64,000 nucleotides of DNA, taken from Streptomyces sp. NRRL F-2580. GTDB taxonomy: Bacteria; Actinomycetota; Actinomycetes; Streptomycetales; Streptomycetaceae. Positions 15,958-24,388 of this stretch are shown here, piece by piece. Under the pieces are notes generated by a model. It was given only the letters and a program-made list of their open reading frames with translations, ran no database searches and was not told the DNA's origin. Numbering within the stretch: position 1 is the first letter of the stretch; each line of letters starts with the position of its first letter. The translations under genes and the position numbers were made by a program. The DNA lies in NCBI RefSeq assembly GCF_000720115.1, contig NZ_JOIR01000018.1, forward strand, positions 124,001 to 188,000, given 5' to 3'.

Positions 15958-17756
15958 CAGAACTCCCCGCAGATCGGATCCGGGCCGTCCGCGAGGCCGC
16001 CCGCCGTGTCCTCGACGTCCCCGCCCGCACCGATGTACCACGTGCGGTGCGCCTGGCCGGCGTACGGCGGACTGAACCGGTGCAGCTGGGAGGTCAACAC
16101 CTGATCCGGCACCGGGTGCGTGCGCACGGCGTTGCGGCGCAGCAGCTCCGGCTCGTCGACCAGCACCACGGCGTGGGTGACCAGCGCGTCGCGGCGCCGC
16201 GCGACCGAGCCGGCCAGGCCGCGCTGCTGGTCGGTGAGCGAGGTCGCGTCCCACACCACGGTTCCGCCCCGGGCGAGGGCGGCGTCGAGGCGGTCGAGGC
16301 CCTGGCTCAGCACGTCCGCGTTGGCCCGCTGGTCCGCGCGGGAACCCCGGGCGGAGCGCAGGTCGTCAAGACTGATGTACGCGTCCACGCCGGGCAGGCC
16401 GCGGCCGAAGGTGCTCTTCCCGCTGCCCGAGGGGCCGCTGAGCTGCACCAGTCGGGGAAACGTTCCGTCACGCCACTGCCAGGTCGCCGCCACCGCCTCC
16501 TCGACGGCGACGCAGCCGACTCCGGGACCCCGGCCGAGGCGCGCGGCCGCGATCCTTCCCTGCCCGAACGCGCGCCGGGCCTCCGCCCAGCAACGGTCCG
16601 CCGCCTCCGCCTCCAGCCCGGCGAGGGGCTCCCGCAGCGCGGCGCGCAAGGCTTCCAGCGGGTCCTCGGCGCCGAGCAGCCCCGCCTCCTCCGCCCACAG
16701 CGCGGACCACTCCACGGACTCCCGCGCCTCCGCCCCGTCGGCCAGCGCCCCGGCGAGCGCGTGCAGCACCCCGAGATCGGCCGCCATGGCCATCCGGACC
16801 AGCCCGGCCCGCCGGTCCGCGTCGGGGAACGGCCGCTGCACGTACGGGTACAGGCCCACCAGGTCGGCGACCCGGCGCGCGAGTCCCATCCCGGCCGGCC
16901 CGGCCGCGAGCCGCGCCGCGATCCGGCCGCGCGGCTCGCGCCGCAGCAGGGCGGCCAGCACGCCGGCCAGCCGGTCCTCGCCGCGCCGCCCCGCCCCGTC
17001 GATCCGAGCGGTGGCCTCGGCCACCTCACCGGCCGCCACATCCCGCCCGGCGTCATCGGCGGCCCCGTCCGCCCCGACGGCGGCGGCCAGCCCGGCCAGG
17101 TCCGGCTCGGCTCCCGAGCGCACCGCCCACAACGGGGCCGCCGGACCGAGCCCGTTGGGCACGACCTCGGCGAACATCCAGTGCGTACCGGTCTGCACGT
17201 GCCCGCCCCGCACCCACTTGGCCACGCATCGCCCGAAGTCCTCGCGTGCGAAACCGGCCGCCGTCCGCACGACGTAGCCCTCCTCCCGCGCGGTGTCGAG
17301 CTTCAGCTTGCGCAGCGTGCGCGCGTCGAAGGTGCCCCGCCAGAGCACGCGCGGCGTGGGCACCCCGAGGCCCCGCAGGAACCGTACGGTCCGGTCCCAG
17401 TCCAGGCAGTGGTCCCCGTCCCACACCGAGAACCCGTAGAACCAGCTGTCCAGGTCCTCGTACGGGATCGAGTGCCGGGCGTACAGGTTCTCGCCGCACA
17501 CCCGCCAGCCGGCCGGAATCCCCGGGCCGATCCTGCCTTGGAGCCCCTTGACCCATGCCCGCGAGGGATGGTGCGCCGAATCGAGCGAGCGGGCGTGCAG
17601 GCCGTCCGCGTACAGGGTGGTGTTCTCCCCGTCGAGCTTCTCCGTCACCACCACCTCGCGCCCCGCCAGCCCCTCCAGTCCGACGGCCCGGACGTCGTCC
17701 GCCGAGGCCCCGGGGGACCAGGGCAGGTGCGGCGTACGGGGATAGTGGGTGCGCAT
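15957..17756 (-). CDS. RNA ligase-polynucleotide kinase fusion
   Basis: A 599-residue protein starting at ATG 17756 with AGGAG six bases upstream. Residues 1-230 are an RNA ligase: motif I TEKLDGEN with adenylation Lys40, motif [10 protein letters not shown] (about 158-164), motif V VAKWVR (Lys180). Residues 250-430 are an unassigned helical region. Residues 435-599 are a P-loop kinase with GPSGSGKST (Lys447), ISLDDLR (Asp464/465, as in T4 kinase) and [13 protein letters not shown]. Together it would 5'-phosphorylate and seal broken RNA, and the coupled downstream protein would process the 3' side. I see no phosphatase domain of the HAD type, so 3' healing must come from the partner. Confidence 0.88.
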   Translation of the reverse strand: MRTHYPRTPHLPWSPGASADDVRAVGLEGLAGREVVVTEKLDGENTTLYADGLHARSLDSAHHPSRAWVKGLQGRIGPGIPAGWRVCGENLYARHSIPYEDLDSWFYGFSVWDGDHCLDWDRTVRFLRGLGVPTPRVLWRGTFDARTLRKLKLDTAREEGYVVRTAAGFAREDFGRCVAKWVRGGHVQTGTHWMFAEVVPNGLGPAAPLWAVRSGAEPDLAGLAAAVGADGAADDAGRDVAAGEVAEATARIDGAGRRGEDRLAGVLAALLRREPRGRIAARLAAGPAGMGLARRVADLVGLYPYVQRPFPDADRRAGLVRMAMAADLGVLHALAGALADGAEARESVEWSALWAEEAGLLGAEDPLEALRAALREPLAGLEAEAADRCWAEARRAFGQGRIAAARLGRGPGVGCVAVEEAVAATWQWRDGTFPRLVQLSGPSGSGKSTFGRGLPGVDAYISLDDLRSARGSRADQRANADVLSQGLDRLDAALARGGTVVWDATSLTDQQRGLAGSVARRRDALVTHAVVLVDEPELLRRNAVRTHPVPDQVLTSQLHRFSPPYAGQAHRTWYIGAGGDVEDTAGGLADGPDPICGEF

Positions 17757-17887
17757 GATCCGCTCCTGCTCGACGACGTGGTGCCTCGTCACTGTAAGTA
17801 TCCGGCGCAGACCCATCCACCCATTAACCCGACGGGGAGCAGCCCACGGGGACCCATCCCACGGGGGAGCCGGGGCCTGTGCGGCGC

Positions 17888-18547
17888 TCAGTAGCCGAGG
17901 GTGAACCGCCGGCCCGCGTGCGCGTCCAGCTCGATCTCGTCGAGCACGGCGACGGCGTAGTCCTCCGTCGAGATCCGGCTGCGGCCCTCGTCGTCGACCA
18001 CTTGGTCGTCGATCCCCAGCCGGTACGTCCCCGTGCGCTCGCCCGGAGCGATCTGCGCGGCCGGGCTCAGACACGTCCAGTGGACCTCCTCCACGGGCAC
18101 GGTCCGCAGGAAGTCCAGGGCGTCCCCGTGGGCGTGCATCAGGGCCAGGACGGGCTCGGGGACGCCCGCCTGGTCCCAGACCAGCGGGCCGCCGGGGGTG
18201 CGCAGCGAACCCGCCCCGCCGACGACCACCACCCGCGGCCGGGGCGTGTCCGTGCCGAGCGAACGCACCCCGCCGATCAGCGACTTCGCGGCGGCCACGA
18301 GGACGGCGGGGTCCCCGGAGCCGGGGCCGACCGCGCTGATCACCACGTCCTGTCCGGCCACCGCCCCGGCCACGGACGCCGGGTCGAGCACGTCGCCGCG
18401 CACCACCGCCGTGGCCCCGCCGCCCGAGTCCGCGAGCCTCGCGGGATCGCGTACGACGGCGGTGACCTCGTGGCCGCGCCGGAGCGCTTCGCGCAGCACC
18501 TGGGTTCCGATGCTGCCGGTCGCGCCGAAGAGGGCGATCTTCGCCAT
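17888..18547 (-). CDS. NAD(P)-binding NmrA/atypical SDR protein
   Basis: A 219-residue protein with the dinucleotide motif GATGSIGTQ (residues 8-16), followed by the RRGHEVTAVVRDPARL pattern of the YwnB/NmrA-like group. There is no YxxxK catalytic pair, so it may sense NAD(P)H or act as a reductase of atypical type. The ATG at 18547 begins MAKIALFGATG and is certain from the fold. It lies 131 bases upstream of the RNA ligase-kinase on the same strand and could be cotranscribed, but has no evident link to RNA repair. Confidence 0.88.
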   Translation of the reverse strand: MAKIALFGATGSIGTQVLREALRRGHEVTAVVRDPARLADSGGGATAVVRGDVLDPASVAGAVAGQDVVISAVGPGSGDPAVLVAAAKSLIGGVRSLGTDTPRPRVVVVGGAGSLRTPGGPLVWDQAGVPEPVLALMHAHGDALDFLRTVPVEEVHWTCLSPAAQIAPGERTGTYRLGIDDQVVDDEGRSRISTEDYAVAVLDEIELDAHAGRRFTLGY

Positions 18548-18704
18548 GGCAACTCCCTGGGGATGAAGGGCTGTACGGAACCCCGGTCGAGCCCCGCCCC
18601 ACCCATCCAACCGAACCGCCCCACCCCCACCGGTCAGCCGGGCCGAAGCCACTCGGATGATCCGGCCCGGGGGAGCAGCGAGAACGAGAACGCGCAGGCC
18701 GTTC

Positions 18705-19115
18705 CTACCAGGTCGAACGGCGCCGCACCGCGTTCGGGCCGGGAGGACGGGATGGTCCTCGGAGGGCATGGCGTTCAGCGGCGGCGTGCCACCAGCCGGG
18801 CGGGGAGGGGCGGGTGATCCCGGCAGTGGGCTGGTCGGGATGCAGGCCGAGCCCGCGCAGTGCGTCGGCATGGACGCGGACGGTGAACCAGCCGTGCCAG
18901 TGGCCGTCCGGGCCGATGCCGCAGGACAAGTCGCAGCGGACGTCGCCCGGATCGAACGGCATTCAGTCGATGCCACGGTCGCGCAGTCAAGCGCGGGCGG
19001 CCGCCAGCGGGTGGAGGCGCCCCAGGTGCTCGTAGGCCGTGATCGTGACCCAGTCGGTGCTCGGTGTGTCCATGGCGACCATGATGGCGGGCGGTCGGGT
19101 GGATGTCGTGGTCAT
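18705..19115 (-). pseudogene. Conserved small protein with two in-frame TGA stops
   Basis: From the ATG at 19115 the frame reads MTTTSTRPPAIMVAMDTPST... and TAYEHLGRLHPLAAARA, then TGA. Seven codons (LRDRGID) follow before a second TGA, and the frame then continues open with MPFDPGDVRCDLSC to about 18705. The protein reads sensibly across both stops, and both occur where CGA (Arg) would fit. They look like two C-to-T changes in a protein of about 120 residues. Family not recognised. The rest of the 18548-19330 gap holds nothing else I can support. Confidence 0.6.
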
Positions 19116-19330
19116 TCGAACCGATCGATCCCGTCCGGTGCGGTCGGGGCGGCGGCGGGACCCCTGCGGGGCCGACACCGGCTCGGGTTGCGGTGGCGGC
19201 GGCGCGGGTGCCGATACCGCCGCTCCCGGGACCGGCTCCCGGAGCGGATCCGGAGGATCGAACATACGATGGGCGGGAACCGGGGCGGGCGGCCCGCCGT
19301 GCCGCCGGTCCAGGCCGTCGTGGGAGACGT

Positions 19331-21007
19331 ATGGCAGAGGTCGCCGACCCAGCACGGACCGTCATCCTGACCGTGGACGACGATCCCGGAGTCTCCCGTG
19401 CCGTCGCCCGTGACCTGCGGCGTCGCTACGGCGCCGGGTACCGCATCGTGCGCGCCGAGTCCGGTCAGTCCGCCCTGGAGGCACTGAACGAGCTGAAGCT
19501 GCGGGGCGACCTGGTGGCCGTGATCCTGGCCGACTACCGCATGCCGCAGATGAACGGCATCGAGTTCCTCGAGCAGGCCCTGCACGTGTACCCGGGCGCG
19601 CGGCGCGTGCTGCTGACCGCGTACGCCGACACCAACGCGGCGATCGACGCGATCAACGTCGTCGACCTCGACCACTACCTGCTCAAGCCGTGGGACCCGC
19701 CGGAAGAGAAGCTCTACCCGGTCGTGGACGACCTGCTCACCGCCTGGCGATCCAGCGACTACCGGCCGGTACCCGCCACCAAGGTGGTCGGGCACCGCTG
19801 GTCGGCGCGCTCCTCGCAGGTGCGGGAGTTCCTGGCCCGCAACCAGGTGCCGTACCGCTGGTACTCCTCCGACGAGCCCGAGGGACTGCGCCTGCTGGAG
19901 GCGGCCGGGGTCGACGGGCAGCGGCTGCCGCTGGTGATCACCCCGGAGGGCACCGTACTGGTCGAGCCGGAGGCGCCGGACCTGGCCGCCCACGTGGGCC
20001 TCGCGACGACGCCGACCGCCGAGTTCTACGACCTCGTCGTGATCGGCGGCGGCCCGGCCGGGCTCGGCGCGGCCGTGTACGGAGCCTCCGAGGGGCTGCG
20101 TACCGTACTCGTCGAGCGGTCGGCCACCGGCGGGCAGGCGGGGCAGAGCTCCCGCATCGAGAACTACCTCGGCTTCCCCGACGGCGTCTCGGGCGGCCAG
20201 CTCACCGAACGCGCCCGCCGCCAGGCCGGCCGGTTCGGCGCCGAGATCCTCACCGCGCGCGAGGTCACCGGGCTGGAGGTCAACGGCCCGGCGCGCGTCG
20301 TCCGTTTCTCCGACGGCTCGTCGGTCGCCGCGCACAGCGTCATCCTGGCGACCGGCGTGTCGTACCGGCAGCTCCAGGCAGCGGGCTGCGCGGACCTGAC
20401 CGGCCGCGGGGTGTACTACGGCTCCTCGCTCACCGAGGCCTCCTCCTGCCAGGGGTACGACGTCTACATCGTGGGCGGCGCCAACTCCGCCGGGCAGGCC
20501 GCCATGTACCTGGCGCGGGGCGCGAAGTCGGTGACGCTGCTGGTGCGCGGGGAGTCCCTGACCGCGTCGATGTCGTACTACCTGATCCAGCAGATCCAGG
20601 AGGCGCCGAACATCTCGGTGCGCACCCGGACCGTCGTCGAGGCGGCGCACGGCGAGGAGCACCTGGAACGGCTGGTGCTGCGGGACGTGGACAGCGGCGC
20701 GACGGAACGCGTCGACGCGCAGTGGATGTTCGTCTTCATCGGCGCGGCCCCGCGCACCGACTGGCTGGACGGCACGGTGCTGCGCGACGAACGCGGCTTC
20801 ATCCTGGCCGGACCGGACCTCACCGCGGACGGACGGCCACCGGCCGAGTGGCCGCTGGACCGGCCTCCGTACCACCTGGAGACCAACATTCCCGGCGTGT
20901 TCGTGGCCGGCGACGCGCGGGCCCGGTCAGCGAAGCGCGTCGCGTCCGCCGTCGGAGAGGGAGCCATGGCCGTGATGCTCGTCCACCGGTACCTGGAGCA
21001 GTCATGA
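19331..21007 (+). CDS. Response-regulator receiver fused to thioredoxin-reductase-like flavoprotein
   Basis: A 558-residue protein from ATG 19331. Residues 10-130 are a receiver domain with phospho-acceptor Asp68, acidic pair near 16-17, Thr96 and Lys119. Residues about 150-225 resemble a glutaredoxin fold without cysteines (SARSSQVREFLARNQVPYRW). Residues 232-558 are a thioredoxin-reductase-like FAD/NAD(P) domain (VIGGGPAGLGAAVYG; VYIVGGANSAGQAAMYLARGA; GVFVAGDARA). The reductase CxxC is missing (only one Cys, in SSCQGYD), so it cannot act as a normal thioredoxin reductase. Its stop overlaps the next start (ATGA). It likely couples phosphorelay input to redox output. Confidence 0.9.
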   Translation: MAEVADPARTVILTVDDDPGVSRAVARDLRRRYGAGYRIVRAESGQSALEALNELKLRGDLVAVILADYRMPQMNGIEFLEQALHVYPGARRVLLTAYADTNAAIDAINVVDLDHYLLKPWDPPEEKLYPVVDDLLTAWRSSDYRPVPATKVVGHRWSARSSQVREFLARNQVPYRWYSSDEPEGLRLLEAAGVDGQRLPLVITPEGTVLVEPEAPDLAAHVGLATTPTAEFYDLVVIGGGPAGLGAAVYGASEGLRTVLVERSATGGQAGQSSRIENYLGFPDGVSGGQLTERARRQAGRFGAEILTAREVTGLEVNGPARVVRFSDGSSVAAHSVILATGVSYRQLQAAGCADLTGRGVYYGSSLTEASSCQGYDVYIVGGANSAGQAAMYLARGAKSVTLLVRGESLTASMSYYLIQQIQEAPNISVRTRTVVEAAHGEEHLERLVLRDVDSGATERVDAQWMFVFIGAAPRTDWLDGTVLRDERGFILAGPDLTADGRPPAEWPLDRPPYHLETNIPGVFVAGDARARSAKRVASAVGEGAMAVMLVHRYLEQS

Positions 21008-22515
21008 GCGGGCAGGCGATGCCCTGCAGCCCGCAGGAGATCGCCTCGCTGTTCCTGTTCGAGAAGCTGTCCCCGGAGCAGCTCGGGCGGCTGTGCGCCG
21101 AGGGGCGCGTGGAACGGTTCGAAGCCGGTCCCGTGTACACCGAAGGCGACCCGGCGACCTGCTTCTACGTGATGATCGAGGGCACCGTCGTCCTGTTCCG
21201 CCGGGTCGGCGGCGACGACGTCGAGGTGAGCCGGACCTCGCAGCGCGGGGTGTACGCCGGAGCCATGCAGGCCTACCTGGGCGACCGGGTGCCGCAGACG
21301 TACACCAACTCGATGCGGGTGACCGAGCGGACGCGGTTCTTCGTGCTGCCCGCGCAGTCGTTCGCGGACTTCATGCAGGAATGGTTCCCGATGGCCGCCC
21401 ACCTGCTGGAAGGACTCTTCTTCGGCGCGAAGAACACCCAGCGGGCCATCGGTCAGCGCGAACGGCTCCAGGCCCTCGGATCGTTGTCCGCCGGACTCAC
21501 CCACGAGCTCAACAACCCGGCCGCGGCGGCCGTCCGGGCCACCGCGACCCTGCGCGAACGGGTCGGCAAGATGCGGCACAAGCTGGCCGTCATCTCCCAG
21601 GGCGGCTACTCCCGCGAGACCATCGCCGACCTCATCGAGATCCAGGAACGCACCGTCGAACGCGTCGCCAAGGCGCCGGTGTTGAGCCCGCTGGAGGCCT
21701 CCGACCGGGAGGACGAGCTCACCGACTGGCTCGACGACCACGGCATCCAGGAGGGCTGGCGGATCGCGCCGACCTTCGTACAGGCCGGACTGGACACGGA
21801 CTGGCTGGACCAGGTCGCGGCGACCGTGGCGGAGGACATCCTGCCGGCGGCCATCGGCTGGCTCAACTACTCGGTCGAGACCGAGCTGTTGATGGACGAG
21901 ATCGACGACTCCACCACGCGCATCTCCCACCTCGTGGACGCGGCCAAGCAGTACTCGCAGCTCGACCGGGCCCCGCACCGGGTCGTCGACGTCCACGAAC
22001 TCCTCGACAGCACTTTGCTGATGCTGTCCGGGAAGATCGGTCGCCGGATCCGGGTGGTCAAGGACTACGACCGTTCCCTCCCGGACGTGCCCGCCTACCC
22101 GGCGGAGCTCAACCAGGTGTGGACCAACCTCATCGACAACGCCGTCTTCGCCATCGGGAGCACCGGTGGCGAGGGCACGCTGACGGTCCACACGGCGCGC
22201 CAGGGGGACCGGCTGCTGGTGGAGTTCCGCGACACCGGGCCCGGCATCCCGGCCGACATCCGCAGCCGCATCTTCGATCCCTTCTTCACCACGAAGCCGG
22301 TGGGTGAGGGCACCGGTCTGGGCCTGGACATCTCCTGGCGGATCGTCGTCAACAAGCACCACGGCAGCCTCCAGGTCGAGTCCGAGCCCGGCGACACCCG
22401 ATTCCAGGTGCTGTTGCCGCTGACCGCACCGGAAACCCAGACCGAGGTCGAGACCGGGACCGAGAGCGAAGCCGGGACCGAGAGCGAAGCCGAGACCGCC
22501 GAGGAGCCCGTATGA
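21004..22515 (+). CDS. Cyclic-nucleotide-binding-domain sensor histidine kinase
   Basis: A 503-residue cytosolic kinase. Residues 12-130 are a cNMP/CRP-like sensor (EAGPVYTEGDPATCFYVMIEGTV). About 150-180 is the H-box GLTHELNNPAAAA with His167. The C-terminal ATPase has N-box WTNLIDNAVFAI, DTGPGIP and GTGLGLDIS. No membrane segments. The last 30 residues are an acidic TE/SE-repeat tail. It overlaps the receiver/reductase gene upstream and the UBP zinc-finger gene downstream by 4 bases each, so the three are made together. The natural partner is the receiver domain upstream. Whether a cyclic nucleotide truly binds is not shown. Confidence 0.92.
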   Translation: MSGQAMPCSPQEIASLFLFEKLSPEQLGRLCAEGRVERFEAGPVYTEGDPATCFYVMIEGTVVLFRRVGGDDVEVSRTSQRGVYAGAMQAYLGDRVPQTYTNSMRVTERTRFFVLPAQSFADFMQEWFPMAAHLLEGLFFGAKNTQRAIGQRERLQALGSLSAGLTHELNNPAAAAVRATATLRERVGKMRHKLAVISQGGYSRETIADLIEIQERTVERVAKAPVLSPLEASDREDELTDWLDDHGIQEGWRIAPTFVQAGLDTDWLDQVAATVAEDILPAAIGWLNYSVETELLMDEIDDSTTRISHLVDAAKQYSQLDRAPHRVVDVHELLDSTLLMLSGKIGRRIRVVKDYDRSLPDVPAYPAELNQVWTNLIDNAVFAIGSTGGEGTLTVHTARQGDRLLVEFRDTGPGIPADIRSRIFDPFFTTKPVGEGTGLGLDISWRIVVNKHHGSLQVESEPGDTRFQVLLPLTAPETQTEVETGTESEAGTESEAETAEEPV

Positions 22516-22865
22516 CCGACATCAAGGGAATCGACCCGAGCGTCCCGCCCACCGGTACCGGCTGCGCCGACTGCGACGCGGTGGGCGGCTGGTGGTTCCA
22601 CCTGCGGCGCTGCGCCCAATGCGGCCACGTCGGCTGCTGCGACTCGTCGCCGGCCCAGCACGCCACCGCCCACTGGAAGTCCGCCGGTCACCCCCTGGTG
22701 CAGAGCTTCGAACCGGGCGAGGACTGGTTCTGGGACTACGGCCGCAACGAGATGTACGAGTCCGGGCCGGAGCTGGCGCCGCCGGGCGGCCATCCCGCGG
22801 ACCAGTCGGTGCCGGGACCGGCCGATCGGGTTCCGCAAGACTGGACGCAGCGGCTCCACCGCTGA
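22512..22865 (+). CDS. UBP-type zinc-finger protein
   Basis: A 117-residue protein that is almost entirely a ZnF-UBP domain: Cys18/Cys21, Cys34/Cys37, Cys42/Cys43, His50, His54 and His60 give a full zinc-ligand set. In eukaryotes this fold binds the ubiquitin C-terminus; bacteria have no ubiquitin, so its ligand is unknown. It is coupled (ATGA) to the histidine kinase and receiver/reductase genes, and this trio recurs in actinomycetes. It may be an adaptor of that signalling complex. Confidence 0.9.
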   Translation: MTDIKGIDPSVPPTGTGCADCDAVGGWWFHLRRCAQCGHVGCCDSSPAQHATAHWKSAGHPLVQSFEPGEDWFWDYGRNEMYESGPELAPPGGHPADQSVPGPADRVPQDWTQRLHR

Positions 22866-22887
22866 AGGGGCGCGCCACCCCCCGCGG

Positions 22888-24145
22888 TCACCTTCCGCGC
22901 CCCGAGCCGCCGAGGAGCGTGCGGCTCCCCGCCCGCGTGGCCAGGCGGAGCGCGTGTTCCACCGGGCCGCGGCGCAGTGGGCTGTCCGCCCAGATCCGCT
23001 GCCAGGCCCACGTCAGGGCCAGCGCCGTGCCGCTGAAGACGAGCCAGGCGGACCAGGACGCGGCGCCGTGCGCCGGACCGGCCAGCACCAGCGCGTGGAG
23101 CACGTACGCGCTCAGCGCCATCGCCCCGAGCACCGCGAGCGGCCACAGCAGGCGCGCGCCCAGCCGGTGCCGGCTGCCAGGGCGCACAGGCCGATCAGGG
23201 CGCATCCCACCCCCGCGTTGCCCAGGGTCTCCAGCGGGGTCTGGCTGTACGGATCGGCCACCAGCAGCCAGTCCCCAGGAGGTGCTGGGCACGGCGCCGA
23301 ACTGCCCGCTCAGTACTTCCCGTACGGGGTCGGCGGCGGCCAGGGCCTCCGGGTGGTGGAGGGCGATCGCCTCCAGCAGTCGCTGCCGGGACCCGAACAC
23401 ATGGGAGGCGAGCCAGGCGGAGCCGTATCCGGCGACCGCGGCCGCCGTGCCCCACCCCGCCATCCGCCGTGCCGCCGCCCGCTCCCGCACGTCGAACAGC
23501 CGGGCGAGGGCCATTCCCGCCAGGACGTACGGGAAGTAAGTGGCCAGCGGATACGCCCCGGTGAGCAGCAGCTCGCACACCACCGTGCCCAGCCCGGACC
23601 AACTCGCCAGGTCGGCGGCCTGCGGGACCAGGCCCCGCCCGGACGACCCGTACCCGAAGACCGGACCCAGCAGGAACGACCGCAGCGGCCCCGCCGGCAC
23701 GGAGACGCCCGCGACGGCGGTGAGCACCGGTGCCGACAGCCGGGTGAAGGGCTCGGAGGCCAGGAAGTACACGGCGAAGAAGGCCAGGATGACCTGGATC
23801 CCGGGCCGCAACGAGGCAAGGAACAGCCCGAGTACGGCGAGCACGGCGCAGCGGATCAGCAGCGGACGCCAGCGCCGGTCCCAGCTGTCGGGCTGCCGCG
23901 CCGCGTCCGGGCCGTGCTGGGCGAGGACCAGCGAGAAGCCGGCGAGGAGGGTGAAGAGCGCCGTCGGCCGCGACGAGCAGGTAACCGGCGCCCTCGGGTC
24001 GCGGGCCGGGGCCGACGTGCACGGCGAACATGCCGAGGACGGCGAGACCCCGCACGGCGTCCACCCCGGCCAGCCGGCCGCCGCTCCCGCCGGCTGCCGG
24101 GGCCGTGAGCGAAGCCGCGGCTTCCGTGGGGGAAGCGCGTCGCAT
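22888..24145 (-). pseudogene. HGSNAT/DUF418-like membrane acyltransferase, three frameshifts
   Basis: Start ATG at 24145 with GAGGAG upstream. The N-terminus GGRLAGVDAVRGLAVLGMFAVHVG is in one frame; RPTALFTLLAGFSLVLAQ onward is in the second; DWLLVADPYSQTPLETLGNAG is in the third; GARLLWPLAVLGAMALSAYVLHAL is back in the second. Breaks lie near 23968, at the C run 23273-23276 (one extra base) and at 23172-23173 (one missing base). Repaired, it is an approximately 400-residue multi-pass protein of the heparan-alpha-glucosaminide acetyltransferase-like group. All indels are in short homopolymers, as in the MFS gene at 6764, so sequencing error is as likely as decay. Confidence 0.75.
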
Positions 24146-24268
24146 GGGGGGTCTCTCCTCGGTCCGGCCGGGTGGGGTGCGGTGCGGGGCGGTGACGTGG
24201 TCGGACCGGCGGTTTTCATGCCGCCAGTCCGCCAGCGGAAGGTACCAAGGACGGCATAACCGCGTAAT

Positions 24269-24378
24269 AAGGAGGTATAGGGGTGGCAAAGGCGAGGGTC
24301 GGAGGCGGTGGCGCGGGGGCCGCCGTAACCCGGGGGCCGCGCCCGCTGTTGCACAGCCGGCGGGTCCACCCACGGTGA
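24269..24378 (+). CDS. Possible 31-residue leader ORF with a perfect Shine-Dalgarno
   Basis: AAGGAGGT (24269-24276) is a full anti-16S match, six bases before GTG at 24283. The frame runs 32 codons to TGA at 24376-24378, ending 10 bases before the NUDIX gene ATG at 24389. The peptide is basic and Gly-rich with no known family. It could be a translated leader that couples to the NUDIX gene. No composition test was possible at this length. Confidence 0.4.
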
Positions 24379-24388
24379 ACGGAGTCCG

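Noticed and set aside
13195..16104. A 969-codon plus-strand frame opposite the poly(A) polymerase fusion
   Set aside because: Its composition is Arg/Gly/Pro/His shadow sequence with no domain, while the minus frame has a complete series of catalytic motifs.
18705..19115. Selenocysteine at the two TGA codons
   Set aside because: No SECIS-like hairpin seen after either TGA, and both positions suit Arg (CGA).
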